Numbered from the stretch's first letter, positions 47,239 through 56,796 are shown. The stretch: DNA of 64,000 nt from JBCCDY01 sp039030555 (GCA_039030555.1 JBCCDY010000016.1:1-64000), one strand, 5' to 3'. Translations and numbers: made by a program. The notes: a model not told the origin generated them from the sequence alone.

Positions 47239-47643
47239 TCATTCGCCAATGAATTTTTTAAAAGGATTTTCTGGCCTCTCTACATATTTAAACTCACTGT
47301 TGTGAAATTTGATATTTTCACTTACTTGGATATTGCGCGCCTCTCCACCTTCCCATTCCACTTCATTTAAAACGTACTTAAAATATATTTCTGAATGCTC
47401 ATCGGAATCGAAATCAACTTTTGCTGAATAGATACCGTCATTATTCTTATCCGTTAGCTTAATCCCATTAACCCATGTTAGGGGATAAGCACTTCCTCGG
47501 ATTCCCACATTCAAAACAGTATCTCCTACTTTAAGGCCAGTTGGATTCATATCTACATTGAATGTGAAAGACACTTTCTGCGCATTTGAGACGGTAAAGG
47601 AAGCTAATAGAATAACTATTAGCTTTGCTAAATGTATTTTCAT
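47239..47643 (-). CDS. Secreted protein with starch-binding-like N-terminal domain, N-terminal part (ends at in-frame TGA)
   Basis: This 134-residue frame has a signal peptide (SNAQ, residue about 22). A CBM20-like or glucodextranase-type beta domain follows (VSFTFNVDMNPTGLKVGDTV, NNDGIYSAKVDFDSDEHSEIYFKYV). It ends with FKKFIGE at TGA 47239-47241. The next codons continue TLKDDNW in the same frame. A Trp at the stop position would give the natural reading IGEWTLKDDNW, so the stop probably derives from TGG. If terminated here, a short secreted domain is produced. Confidence 0.7.
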   Translation of the reverse strand: MKIHLAKLIVILLASFTVSNAQKVSFTFNVDMNPTGLKVGDTVLNVGIRGSAYPLTWVNGIKLTDKNNDGIYSAKVDFDSDEHSEIYFKYVLNEVEWEGGEARNIQVSENIKFHNSEFKYVERPENPFKKFIGE

Positions 47644-47693
47644 TGCCTGATTGCTTATGGTTTTAGTTTATAGAAGTTCTTTTTTTTTAAACC

Positions 47694-48188
47694 TTAATTC
47701 CTAGCTGGCTGAATAATCTCTCGTATTGTTGCCCATCCGGTAGGGCTTTTATCGTATCTGACATATGTTACCATTGTCCTTCCTTTAAAAACGAAAGGTT
47801 CGCCTCCATTCTTTGGAGTGCCTTTGATAGAGAATTTCGTTTGCTCGATAGCTAAATCCTCTTGAATTAAGATATTGTCAATCTCATTTTCCGTAAACTC
47901 TAAATAATAACTGGCTAGTGTTTTGGTTATTCCTTCGATGACTTCATCTCTGCCAATTTTCAAATCATCATAACTAAGGGCTTTAATAACCTCAGGATGG
48001 TGCAACAACCTAATCTTTTCTACATCTCCTTCAGAAAATGCTGCTCTTATTCTCTCTCCATTTTTAAGAATCTCTTCTTCAACACTTTCGACTTGTGCTA
48101 GATTAATTAATGGGTTAAATAACAATATTACAAAAAGCAGATATGAAATAAGGATCGTTTTCTTTTGATAGTTCATGGTTTTCAGCAA
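47694..48188 (-). CDS. Exported DUF4440/SnoaL-like (NTF2 fold) protein
   Basis: This 164-residue protein has a signal peptide (hydrophobic residues 10-31, NLAQ). A DUF4440-like domain follows: EEEILKNGERIRAAFSEGD, IRLLHHPEVIKALSY, GRDEVIEGITKTLASYYLEF, and a typical final MVTYVRYDKSPTGWATIREI. NTF2-fold proteins bind or convert small molecules; the ligand is unknown. It lies just upstream of the interrupted gene, also on the minus strand. Confidence 0.75.
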   Translation of the reverse strand: MLKTMNYQKKTILISYLLFVILLFNPLINLAQVESVEEEILKNGERIRAAFSEGDVEKIRLLHHPEVIKALSYDDLKIGRDEVIEGITKTLASYYLEFTENEIDNILIQEDLAIEQTKFSIKGTPKNGGEPFVFKGRTMVTYVRYDKSPTGWATIREIIQPARN

Positions 48189-48382
48189 AGGTCTAACGTA
48201 TTTTGTTTTCGTGGCTCTTGCGAAAGTTAACAGCTGAGTCGCAGTATTGAATAGATAGTTTGTAAAACTATGTCACCAATACAATTGTAAAGGGATTTTA
48301 TTAATCTCACATAAATAATTTGAACATAAGACAACGTTTTATATTAATCCTGCATTATTGATGTAAAGAGCGGATAAATAAG

Positions 48383-48925
48383 TTGGATACGAATAGTCTT
48401 GTAGGAGCCTGCAAAAAGCAGGATTCAAAAGCTCAGAAAGAGCTTTATGAGAGATATTCGGAATTATTGTTCAGAGTCTGTTACAGATATGTAAAAAATA
48501 GGTTCGATGTAGAAGACCTCGTGATCAGCAGCTTTATGAAAATATTTAAATCCATAAGTCAATTCGAATATAGGGACGAAAAGAGTCTGGAAGGCTGGAT
48601 GAAACGAGTAGTTATCAATGAATCATTGATGTTGCTGCGAAAGAACAATAGTTTTCATATGATTGCAGAAAGCGGGGCAGAAGAGTTGAGTTGTGATCTA
48701 TCACCAATTTCAGCAATGCAAGAAGAAGATATCTACAATTTGATATCTGAACTGCCTACAGGCTATAGAACAGTATTTAACCTTTACGTCGTGGAGGGTT
48801 ATTCGCACAAAGAAATAGCAGAGAAGCTCGAGATATCTGAGAATACTTCAAGGACACAACTTAAAAAAGCCAGGAATTCATTAGCAGAAATGATACAGAA
48901 GGAAGGAGGAAAATATGGAAGCTAA
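48383..48925 (+). CDS. ECF RNA polymerase sigma factor
   Basis: This 180-residue protein starts at TTG 48383; no in-frame ATG precedes it, and a TAA lies upstream. Sigma region 2 (LFRVCYRYVKNRFDVEDLVISSFMKIF) and region 4 (LPTGYRTVFNLYVVEGYSHKEIAEKLEISENTSRTQLKKAR) are clear. It directs polymerase to a specific regulon and, typically, its own operon. The stop overlaps the anti-sigma start by 11 nt, and three further genes follow closely. Confidence 0.93.
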   Translation: MDTNSLVGACKKQDSKAQKELYERYSELLFRVCYRYVKNRFDVEDLVISSFMKIFKSISQFEYRDEKSLEGWMKRVVINESLMLLRKNNSFHMIAESGAEELSCDLSPISAMQEEDIYNLISELPTGYRTVFNLYVVEGYSHKEIAEKLEISENTSRTQLKKARNSLAEMIQKEGGKYGS

Positions 48926-49664
48926 AAAAGAATATATAAGTATAAGTGAAAAAGTTGCCCGAGCAGAACGATCTGGAAACCTGGCGCCTGAATGGAACCC
49001 CGATACAGCATGGCAGAGGCTTGAAGCACAGTTAATGCCAGTGGAAGAGAAGAAGACTGTGATCGCATGGTATTGGAAAGCAGCTGCAATCGTATTCCTA
49101 ATGGGTTTAACGTTCATTTTCTTAAGAGAAGTTTACTTCTACAGGCCTTATGAAAAGATCGTGATAAACCAAAATGAAAATAAAACCTATTCTAGCGAGT
49201 TAGCACAGGTCGCTAAAGATGAAGAAAATATCAGCTTAGATGTAGCGGTGGTGGAAAACTCAGAAAAACTGCCCCGGGAAGTTTTACACGATAATGAGAA
49301 CTTAGAAAGGATTGTGTCAAATGAAAGATTGGCTTCTAATTCACAAGAATCTAAGACGAACGATGAGGGCTATCAAAAGCTATCATTTACAAATGAAATA
49401 GATCTGCTTAAAGCAACTTCATTTAAAAGTAAAAGCATATCGTTAAATGGGAAGCCATTAACTACAATAAAGGAAGATTTTACGCTTGAACCTGTTCCAG
49501 TCGCCTCTAGCATAAAAGAAGAGATTGTAATTGATAAAAAAGAAGTAGTTGAAAAACGACCGACTAAAGGAATTAAGTTTAAGTTTTTTACCCGGTCAGA
49601 ATCAAATAATAAAACTAGAAATGAAAGACCTCCTTTAGTAGGCTTTGCAAGTATAAAAAATTAG
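48915..49664 (+). CDS. Putative anti-sigma factor (single TM helix)
   Basis: This 249-residue protein has a cytoplasmic N-terminus (about 50 residues, with PEWNPDTAWQRLEAQL), a single TM helix (about 54-72) and a charged periplasmic region of about 175 residues. It overlaps the sigma gene by 11 nt, the classical layout for a sigma/anti-sigma pair in Bacteroidota. No zinc HxxxCxxC motif is present, which is usual for the Bacteroidota type. The periplasmic part has no recognisable domain. Confidence 0.8.
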   Translation: MEAKKEYISISEKVARAERSGNLAPEWNPDTAWQRLEAQLMPVEEKKTVIAWYWKAAAIVFLMGLTFIFLREVYFYRPYEKIVINQNENKTYSSELAQVAKDEENISLDVAVVENSEKLPREVLHDNENLERIVSNERLASNSQESKTNDEGYQKLSFTNEIDLLKATSFKSKSISLNGKPLTTIKEDFTLEPVPVASSIKEEIVIDKKEVVEKRPTKGIKFKFFTRSESNNKTRNERPPLVGFASIKN

Positions 49665-49684
49665 AAAAGATAAATTAACAAACT

Positions 49685-50707
49685 ATGAAGAAGCAACCAA
49701 TCATTCGCTTAATAGGATTACTATGCCTGATTTTAAGTACGGAAAGTACTGTTTATGCCCAATCAGGATATGTAGAAAAACCGGATACCATTGTATTGAA
49801 TTTCACTGAAGGTGGTACCATCAGTATTATGATGCGGGATATACGGCAACCTCAGCAATTGGAACAGCTAAAGCCCATTTTTGAAAGCATAAATGAAGTT
49901 TTCAAATCGGGCGATTACAGAGAACCAGTTGTAATTGAATACAAGAAAATTGAGGACAGCAGGTATGGAATTGAAATCTCGGAAAGCGATCTGGTAAGAG
50001 AAATAGAGACTTCTAACGGCCAGGCTCAAATCATTACAGCTCGAAGTAGAATATACCTAACATTAGATAAAAAAGATATATTGGTGAAACTAGAGCGCAT
50101 GGATATGATGGACGATCTCATCAACATTAATTACAATAATGTGATGGATGCTATTTGGAATGAGGTGGGTCAGTTACCTCAAAAATTAGGGTATAAGAAT
50201 TTCTATCCTATTGAGGTCGATTACAAAAACGGAGAAACTAAAAAAGTAAGAATAGGAGAGCTTTGGGCAAATGATCAACTGGAAATTAATGGAGGTATAG
50301 GACTTGGTTTCGTACGCACTGAATTCATTCCTGATATTAGTTTCAATTTGGCAATCCGATTTGCTAACAAATACCAGGCATACACACATAAATTCGGAGT
50401 GCTTACCAATCTCCTTTATTTTTTCGATGAAGATGAATCAGGAGATTTAGACATCAATATAAATACTTTTGTACAGGGTTATTACGGGTATAACCTCAAT
50501 AGTAGGAAAAGTTCGGATGAACAATGGCTACTATTAGGACTGGGTTATCTTGTTGGCGAAAATGGAGATGCTTTCGAAGGCAATACATTCAAGGTTACGG
50601 CAGGCCTTCAAACGAATTGGAAAAGAATAGATATCCTTCCTGAGCTATACATCACAGATGATTTTGGAAAAGTGTTCCCAGGTATTCGATTCGGATTGAC
50701 ATTTTAA
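49685..50707 (+). CDS. Exported protein of ECF operon, C-terminal beta-barrel-like
   Basis: This 340-residue protein has a signal peptide (VYAQ, residue about 26). A mixed alpha/beta region follows (about 27-190). Alternating strands from about residue 200 onward (GGIGLGFVRTEFIPDISFNLAIRFANKY, ending FPGIRFGLTF) suggest a small outer-membrane barrel. I do not recognise the family. It begins 20 nt after the anti-sigma gene, so it is probably a target of the ECF sigma factor. Confidence 0.55.
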   Translation: MKKQPIIRLIGLLCLILSTESTVYAQSGYVEKPDTIVLNFTEGGTISIMMRDIRQPQQLEQLKPIFESINEVFKSGDYREPVVIEYKKIEDSRYGIEISESDLVREIETSNGQAQIITARSRIYLTLDKKDILVKLERMDMMDDLININYNNVMDAIWNEVGQLPQKLGYKNFYPIEVDYKNGETKKVRIGELWANDQLEINGGIGLGFVRTEFIPDISFNLAIRFANKYQAYTHKFGVLTNLLYFFDEDESGDLDININTFVQGYYGYNLNSRKSSDEQWLLLGLGYLVGENGDAFEGNTFKVTAGLQTNWKRIDILPELYITDDFGKVFPGIRFGLTF

Positions 50708-50725
50708 GCCCTACTTGTCATTGTA

Positions 50726-51679
50726 ATGTATATTCTATTGATTACCCTTTTGAGCTTCTTTTTTAAACTAGAAAAGGAATCGGACTACCTCGATTATCAT
50801 CGAAAAGTAATCGAGATTGAAAAGCTGATCGTCGAAAATGAATATCAAGATGCTCTCAACGGATATAAGTCGCTATTCGATACTTATGATTTTGTGTTTG
50901 TACGAGATTATAAAGTGGCTGCACAACTGGCCTTCAAATTGAAGCTGGAAGCAACAGCCATGAGTTTTGTGAAAATGGGAATTAGAAAGGGTTGGATATT
51001 AGAAGATATTAAAAAGAACAAGTTTTTAAAGTCTGCTTTAAATGGTATTTACCTTAAAGAGCTTAAGTCAGAATATTATGATCTACGACAGACTCTATTC
51101 AGAAATATTGATCTCTCTCTCAAGGAGACCGTACATGAAATGTTTAAGAAAGATCAGAAAAAAGCATTCGGAGCACTCTTAAGAATTGGAGATAAGGCCC
51201 AGACCAGGTATTCGGAGAATAAATTCGGACCACACAGTATTGATCAGCTTAAGGAGTTGGATAAAATAATCTCTGAAAATGGTTATCCGGGAGAGCGTTT
51301 GATTGGGAATGATATCTGGGCCTCTACCATTTTGAGCCATCATAACTCCATTTCTCCTGATTTTTCAAGAAATGACACACTTTATCCTGTATTGAAACCT
51401 AAGTTGCTTGGTGCCCTTGAAAAAGGGGAAATTTCGCCTTTTGAATTTGCAGTTATTGAAGACTGGAGAATAGCGGTTTTGGATAGGCTAACAGGATATG
51501 GGTTTTTGGGCCCGGATTTAACAAAGGAAAGGCTGAATATTGTTAACCAAAACAGAAGCAGGATAGGAATGAGATCGATAGAACTTAGAAACCAGTTGGT
51601 TGAGATTGAGGAAAAAACTGGAATGGATTTCTACCTTCTTGGAGGGCCTTGGCAGAAAGGTTTAATTAAGATTGATTAG
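50726..51679 (+). CDS. Unknown protein with DUF6624-like C-terminal region
   Basis: This 317-residue protein has a short N-terminal hydrophobic stretch (MYILLITLLSFFF) that could be a signal or anchor. A helical region of TPR-like character follows (about 25-130). The C-terminal part, IISENGYPGERLIGNDIWASTILSHHNS and onward to MDFYLLGGPWQ, resembles the DUF6624-type domain, though I am not certain. It is the fourth gene of the ECF operon, 18 nt after the previous stop and 9 nt before the next start. Confidence 0.5.
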   Translation: MYILLITLLSFFFKLEKESDYLDYHRKVIEIEKLIVENEYQDALNGYKSLFDTYDFVFVRDYKVAAQLAFKLKLEATAMSFVKMGIRKGWILEDIKKNKFLKSALNGIYLKELKSEYYDLRQTLFRNIDLSLKETVHEMFKKDQKKAFGALLRIGDKAQTRYSENKFGPHSIDQLKELDKIISENGYPGERLIGNDIWASTILSHHNSISPDFSRNDTLYPVLKPKLLGALEKGEISPFEFAVIEDWRIAVLDRLTGYGFLGPDLTKERLNIVNQNRSRIGMRSIELRNQLVEIEEKTGMDFYLLGGPWQKGLIKID

Positions 51680-51688
51680 TACAAGAAC

Positions 51689-54043
51689 ATGAATAGGTTA
51701 TTAACAAGGGATTTAAAGAGTGTGCTGATAGCCCTTTTTATTTTTAGCTGCTTCTTTGCCCAGGCACAAACCCAGATCATAAGAGGGACGATAATTGATG
51801 CTAATACTAAAGAACCCTTAGTTTTTGCAACCATTGCTTTAGAGAATAATCGGTTAGGAACCATTAGTAATTCCAAAGGAGAATTCCGGTTACGTGTTCC
51901 AAAGGAATATCAAAACCAATCTATGAGAATCTCCTTTATCGGCTACAAGCTTTTTGAAATTCCTCTATCGAGTATTAAAGGGAAGCAAACATTTGACTTA
52001 AAACCGGAAGATTATATTCTGAATGAGGTTGTAGTAAAAGATTTTACCGGAATTGGTATAATTAAGAAAGCATTAGAAAGAATTCCGGAGAATTATCATA
52101 AAGCTCCATATAAAAGTGAAGAGTTCTATAGTGAAATTATTAAAAACGAAAATGAATATGCTCATATCTCTGAGGCAGTCTACGAAATATTTCACGATAG
52201 GTCATTAAAGAGTAATCAATTAAAGCTCGTTAAAAATAGAAATATTAAAGATAGAGAGATATTTGGAGCTGCTGATGCTACTTCATCAGTTAAAGGCTTA
52301 GTTAATTCTGATTTTATAAACAACCTAGAGGACGGAATAAACCTAATTAATAAAAGGGGATTAAAAATTCACGATTTTAATTTTGAAGGAACTTCCAAGA
52401 TCAATAACGAAGAAGTATTCGTTATTTCATTTCATCCCAACAACAAATCTAAGGCTGTGGCCTATAAGGGAAAGTGTTATATACAGACGAATAACTTTGC
52501 TTTTCTATATTTCGATTTTAAGGTTGATCCTAAAAGGAATAAAAAAGTCAATCTTGTTGACGGTGGTATAGCTGGGCGAACCCTGGCGAAATTATTTGGA
52601 ATAGAGGCTGAATTGCTTGATTCTCATAACACTCTATCATATAGAAAAATAGGTGATCGTTATTACTTTGATAAGGAAAACTTTATCTATGAGTTCCGCT
52701 TCCGTTACGGTGCGGATGAATATGTTTTGAAATCAGAATCCATTTTGACAGTAAATAATTTCAAGTTGGATGGTGTAAAACCTTTCACGGAGTCGGAAAT
52801 TTTGGGTAGAAATAAAAAAATAGAGTTTCAGGATGCTTTTAATGACTTCAATTTCTGGGAAGAATATAATACTGTTCTCCCTGAAGTGAATTACACAGAC
52901 GTTGCAACAAAAATTCAGGCTAAAAATGAATCGCTCGGGTTTAGAAAAAGAATTAGTAAAAACCTTAGTACTTACCTGAAGAGCAGAAAGTTGAAGAATC
53001 AAAATATCGAAGATTATTCACTTGAAGAGTATATTGATCAATGGGCTAATGTTTTCATGAAGGACAATGAGGTTCCCGGACTTCAATTGGCCGTTCTAAA
53101 AAATGATAGTCTCATTTATTCAAAAGGATTGGGTTATTCTGATAAAGAGAGTAAGAAAGATATTACTACCAATACACAAATGCGGATAGCCAGTGTTACC
53201 AAACCCATAACTGCTGTTGGAATACTTAAACTGGCATCAGAAGGTAAGATTGACCTTGATAAACCTGTACAATATTACGTTCCATCCTTCCCTGAAAAGA
53301 AGTATCCCGTTACTACAAAACAACTGCTCGGGCACTTGGGAGGCATTCGAGATTATTACGAAGTAAGCTTAGAAGATGAAGTGTTCATTCAGGATCATTA
53401 TAATTCTTCTACAGAAGCACTTTCGATATTTAAAGATGATTCTTTAGTCACTGAACCCGGGACTGAATTTGTGTATTCAAGTTTTGGTTACAGGCATTTA
53501 GGGGCCGTTATTGAAGGGGCTTCCGGCAAGAACTACTTGGATTATATGAAAGAGGAGGTTTGGGAGCCTTTGAAGATGGATTTTACTTATGGCGAAGTAG
53601 CAGATAGCATCATGAAATATAAAAGTAAGTTTTACTTTCTATCTGGTGATGAAGCTACACCTTATGACCTGAGTTCTTCCTACCCTTCAGGTGGCCTTCT
53701 ATCAACTGCTGGAGACTTGGTTACTTTCGGCTCGGCCATTATGAAAGGGGAACTACTAAGCGACACCCTTAAGGAACAGATGTTTCAAACACAAAACACT
53801 TTTGAAGGAGTGTCAACGGGATATGGACTAGGCTGGTATATAGGAAAGGATTTCAATGGCACTCAGGCTTGGTACCATGCAGGAGAACTACCCTCAACAG
53901 GATCAATTATAGTGATTTATCCGGAGCATGATCTCATTATAGCACTCATAACCAATTCACCCATCATTTATAGTTCAAATGATGGTTTTTCAGAATACAT
54001 TCAGGAATTGGGAGAAAGAGTCTATAGCTATTCAAGGTATTGA
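51689..54043 (+). CDS. CarboxypepD_reg-like domain fused to serine beta-lactamase-fold hydrolase
   Basis: This 784-residue protein has a signal peptide (FAQAQ, residue about 29). A carboxypeptidase-regulatory-like beta-sandwich follows (about 30-115; RGTIIDANTKEPLVFATIAL). A middle region (115-430) is of the kind often found after such domains in outer-membrane proteins. The beta-lactamase/esterase domain (430-784) has the nucleophile motif SVTK near residue 501, YSS near 594 and HAGELPSTGS near the end. It is likely a periplasmic or outer-membrane peptidase or esterase. It is the last gene of the ECF operon. Confidence 0.85.
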   Translation: MNRLLTRDLKSVLIALFIFSCFFAQAQTQIIRGTIIDANTKEPLVFATIALENNRLGTISNSKGEFRLRVPKEYQNQSMRISFIGYKLFEIPLSSIKGKQTFDLKPEDYILNEVVVKDFTGIGIIKKALERIPENYHKAPYKSEEFYSEIIKNENEYAHISEAVYEIFHDRSLKSNQLKLVKNRNIKDREIFGAADATSSVKGLVNSDFINNLEDGINLINKRGLKIHDFNFEGTSKINNEEVFVISFHPNNKSKAVAYKGKCYIQTNNFAFLYFDFKVDPKRNKKVNLVDGGIAGRTLAKLFGIEAELLDSHNTLSYRKIGDRYYFDKENFIYEFRFRYGADEYVLKSESILTVNNFKLDGVKPFTESEILGRNKKIEFQDAFNDFNFWEEYNTVLPEVNYTDVATKIQAKNESLGFRKRISKNLSTYLKSRKLKNQNIEDYSLEEYIDQWANVFMKDNEVPGLQLAVLKNDSLIYSKGLGYSDKESKKDITTNTQMRIASVTKPITAVGILKLASEGKIDLDKPVQYYVPSFPEKKYPVTTKQLLGHLGGIRDYYEVSLEDEVFIQDHYNSSTEALSIFKDDSLVTEPGTEFVYSSFGYRHLGAVIEGASGKNYLDYMKEEVWEPLKMDFTYGEVADSIMKYKSKFYFLSGDEATPYDLSSSYPSGGLLSTAGDLVTFGSAIMKGELLSDTLKEQMFQTQNTFEGVSTGYGLGWYIGKDFNGTQAWYHAGELPSTGSIIVIYPEHDLIIALITNSPIIYSSNDGFSEYIQELGERVYSYSRY

Positions 54044-54067
54044 ACATAAAACGTCTTGAACTTAATT

Positions 54068-54913
54068 TTAAGTGGTATAATAGGTCAGAAAGAAAATTAT
54101 AGCCCTGTAAGCACCTTGGCTCAACCCCAAGCCTAGGTAGATAAACAAACCTCCCAGTAAACTCTTTATCCAATTTAGTTTAGCGTAGTTCTTAAACGAA
54201 ATTCCAGCATAAGTAATTGGAAGAATGAGTACAAAAACATGTAGAAAGAATCTGAAGGAACTATGGTATGAAAACAAGCTAAGAATTTGTGACAAAAGCC
54301 ATATTAAAAACGACCCAAGTAAAACTGATAAAAGGAAAAAGCTAAAAAAGTGAAATGAAAAGATTAAGGCATCATAGTAGAATTTTCTTGTTTTTAAGCA
54401 TATAATGAAAACAAAAAAGGCAATCATAGGCACATTCAAGATCATAACTGATTTTGAAATATTATCCGAGGTCGAATTATATTTAAGTGAATAAGTTTTA
54501 AAATCTACTTCTCTGTTGTTCAAGCGTTCATCAACGAGTTTTTTTGCAAGTTTGCTATGTGGTTGTAACGTAATCTGGTCATATAGCTTTAGGGAATAAT
54601 CTGATAGGGGGGAGAAAAAGAAATAGATCAGGTTTATAAAGAGAAATAAGGTGATTGGGGGAAAGAACTTTTTCCGTTTACCTTCCAGAAACTCATGAGT
54701 CATCACCCCTGGTTTCAATAGAAGATATTTAAAACTGACTAGGAATCGGTTGTCAAGAAAGAACGTATTAATAAAAAAGTTTCCAATAAGCTTTAAAATG
54801 GAACGATCAAGGTTTTCAATGTCTTTCTGCCCACAGTTTGAACAGAACGTTCCTGATAGCACGTTTCCGCAATTCAAGCAGTGATTATGTTCGTTATTGG
54901 CTTGTACACTCAT
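54068..54913 (-). CDS. DUF3667 membrane protein with zinc ribbon
   Basis: This 281-residue protein opens with a zinc ribbon (CLNCGNVLSGTFCSNCGQ, two CxxC pairs, residues about 14-32). The DUF3667 signature FLVSFKYLLLKPGVMTHEFLEGKRKKFFPPITLFLFINLIYFFF follows, with about five TM helices in total. DUF3667 proteins are widespread in Bacteroidota and of unknown function. It is convergent with the beta-lactamase-fold gene and divergent from the M61 peptidase gene. Confidence 0.9.
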   Translation of the reverse strand: MSVQANNEHNHCLNCGNVLSGTFCSNCGQKDIENLDRSILKLIGNFFINTFFLDNRFLVSFKYLLLKPGVMTHEFLEGKRKKFFPPITLFLFINLIYFFFSPLSDYSLKLYDQITLQPHSKLAKKLVDERLNNREVDFKTYSLKYNSTSDNISKSVMILNVPMIAFFVFIICLKTRKFYYDALIFSFHFFSFFLLSVLLGSFLIWLLSQILSLFSYHSSFRFFLHVFVLILPITYAGISFKNYAKLNWIKSLLGGLFIYLGLGLSQGAYRAIIFFLTYYTT

Positions 54914-55011
54914 AGTCCGTTACAAATAAGCAGTTTTAAGACCACTTAAATAAATTTACTACCTCATACAGGTTAATTTTGAATAAGTTTATGCTTTGAA
55001 TTGAAGAAGAT

Positions 55012-56796
55012 ATGAAGAGATACCTAATATTAGTAATAACTGCTTTCGGTTTAATGCATATCTCAAATGCACAAAAGCTCAATTATACTATTGATCTGGA
55101 GCATCGTTTTGATGATACATTTAAAGTTACTCTGGACGTAAAGGGACTTAAAGAAGAAAATGCAGTTTATCAATTTGCGTCTACCGCTCCGGGGACTTAT
55201 CAGGTGATGGATATGGGGCGATATGTCACCTACTTTTCTGCTTTCGACAAAAAGGGAAGAGAGTTGGAAGTGGATTCTATATCGGTTAACAAGCGTAGAA
55301 TCCTGGAGCCTAAGAAAGTCAGAAAGATCACATATAATATTGCTGAAACCTGGGACACTCCGGTTGAAAAGAACCAGATCTACAGAATGTGTGGATCTTC
55401 TATTGAAAAGGATCATGTTTTAATCAACGGTCAGACGGTCTTTGGCTTTCCCTCAGGTATGCAGGATGAACCTCTAAGCATTAAGTTAAATTATATAGAA
55501 GATTGGGAAGTAGGGACCGCTCTGGAACCAGTAGGAGAAAAGACCTATAAAGCCGACGACTACGACCACATTGTGGATTCACCAATCCTTTTAGGAAGGT
55601 TAACCAAAGCTAGCACCGACCTAAATGGAACCGATATTGATATTTATACCTACTCAAAAACTGATAAGATCAAATCCGAAAACTTATTAGATGCCATGAG
55701 CGAAATGTTGAAAGCAGCCCAGGCTTTCCTGGTAGAATTACCGGTTGATCGGTACACCTTTCTTTTTCACTTTGAAGACCAGACCTGGGGAGCTTGGGAA
55801 CATTCTTATAGTTCAGAATACGTATATGCGGAGCAGGAGTGGAGTGAAGACTTTGGAAAGAGGATTACCAGTACTGCAGCTCATGAATTTTTTCACATTG
55901 TAACTCCATTGAACATCCATAGCGAGATTATTGAACAATTTAATTTTGAAACTCCAACTGCTTCGGAGCACTTATGGCTTTATGAAGGAACAACGGAATG
56001 GGCTTCGGACCTTATGCAGCTTCGTTATGGATTGATAGATTTAGAAGAATTTTTCGGAGAACTGCAACGGAAAATAAGTATCGATAATCAATATGATCCA
56101 TCATACAGTTTGAGTAAGCTCAGTTTGACTTCATATACCGATGAAGGGCAAGCCCAATATGGAAATATTTATATGCGAGGAGCATTAGTTTCTGGGCTTT
56201 TAGACATCAAACTTCTGGAACTTTCCGGTGGGAAGAGAGGTCTTCGTGAGGTCGTCAATGAACTGGCCAAAGAATATGGTTCTGATAGAGCTTTTGACGA
56301 AGACCGTTTCTTTGAGGTATTTACAGCAAAGACTTATCCTGAAATAGCGGGTTTCTTAGATTCTTATGTTAAAAATGCTGAGCCTTTACCTTATAAGGAA
56401 TACTATGAAAAGATCGGAATTAAATATTCTGAAGAGATTCGAACAGGAAAAGAAGTTTCAGCTTTGGGAATGGGGTTTGGCGTACCAGATGGTAAAATCA
56501 GGATTACGGCCCTAGATGAAAAGCTTAGTGGATCAGGCCTTGAAGTAAATGATGAGCTGAAAGGTTTCGACGGTGTTGAAATCAACCTTCAAAATGCCCG
56601 TCAAATGATTGGACAATTGAGGTCTAAATCAATAGGGGATGAGTACGTAATTTCGGTAATTCGGGAAGGTGAAGAATTGGAGTATCCTATTAGTGTTTTG
56701 GCTGAGGATGAAGTTCTCAGACACGTATTCGAACTTGATGAAAACGCCACCGCGCAACAAGTAGCTTTACGTGAAGCCTGGATGGAGAATTTATAA
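55012..56796 (+). CDS. M61 family metallopeptidase with PDZ domain
   Basis: This 594-residue protein has a signal peptide (ISNAQ, residue about 21). A beta-sandwich N-domain (25-190) precedes the gluzincin core with HEFFH (291-295). The third ligand Glu lies downstream in YEGTTEWASDLM. A C-terminal PDZ-like domain follows (about 480-575; DEKLSGSGLEVNDELKGFDGVEI). M61 enzymes are glycyl aminopeptidase-type exopeptidases acting on periplasmic peptides. All key residues appear intact. Confidence 0.92.
   Translation: MKRYLILVITAFGLMHISNAQKLNYTIDLEHRFDDTFKVTLDVKGLKEENAVYQFASTAPGTYQVMDMGRYVTYFSAFDKKGRELEVDSISVNKRRILEPKKVRKITYNIAETWDTPVEKNQIYRMCGSSIEKDHVLINGQTVFGFPSGMQDEPLSIKLNYIEDWEVGTALEPVGEKTYKADDYDHIVDSPILLGRLTKASTDLNGTDIDIYTYSKTDKIKSENLLDAMSEMLKAAQAFLVELPVDRYTFLFHFEDQTWGAWEHSYSSEYVYAEQEWSEDFGKRITSTAAHEFFHIVTPLNIHSEIIEQFNFETPTASEHLWLYEGTTEWASDLMQLRYGLIDLEEFFGELQRKISIDNQYDPSYSLSKLSLTSYTDEGQAQYGNIYMRGALVSGLLDIKLLELSGGKRGLREVVNELAKEYGSDRAFDEDRFFEVFTAKTYPEIAGFLDSYVKNAEPLPYKEYYEKIGIKYSEEIRTGKEVSALGMGFGVPDGKIRITALDEKLSGSGLEVNDELKGFDGVEINLQNARQMIGQLRSKSIGDEYVISVIREGEELEYPISVLAEDEVLRHVFELDENATAQQVALREAWMENL

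Noticed and set aside
47239..47241. TGA as selenocysteine
   Set aside because: Neither interrupted protein family is a known selenoprotein, no SECIS-like hairpin was noticed directly after the codon, and the context favours Trp.
48300..48382. ECF-type autoregulatory promoter upstream of the sigma gene
   Set aside because: A GAAC-like and a CGTT-like element are present, but their spacing is too short for a confident -35/-10 pair.
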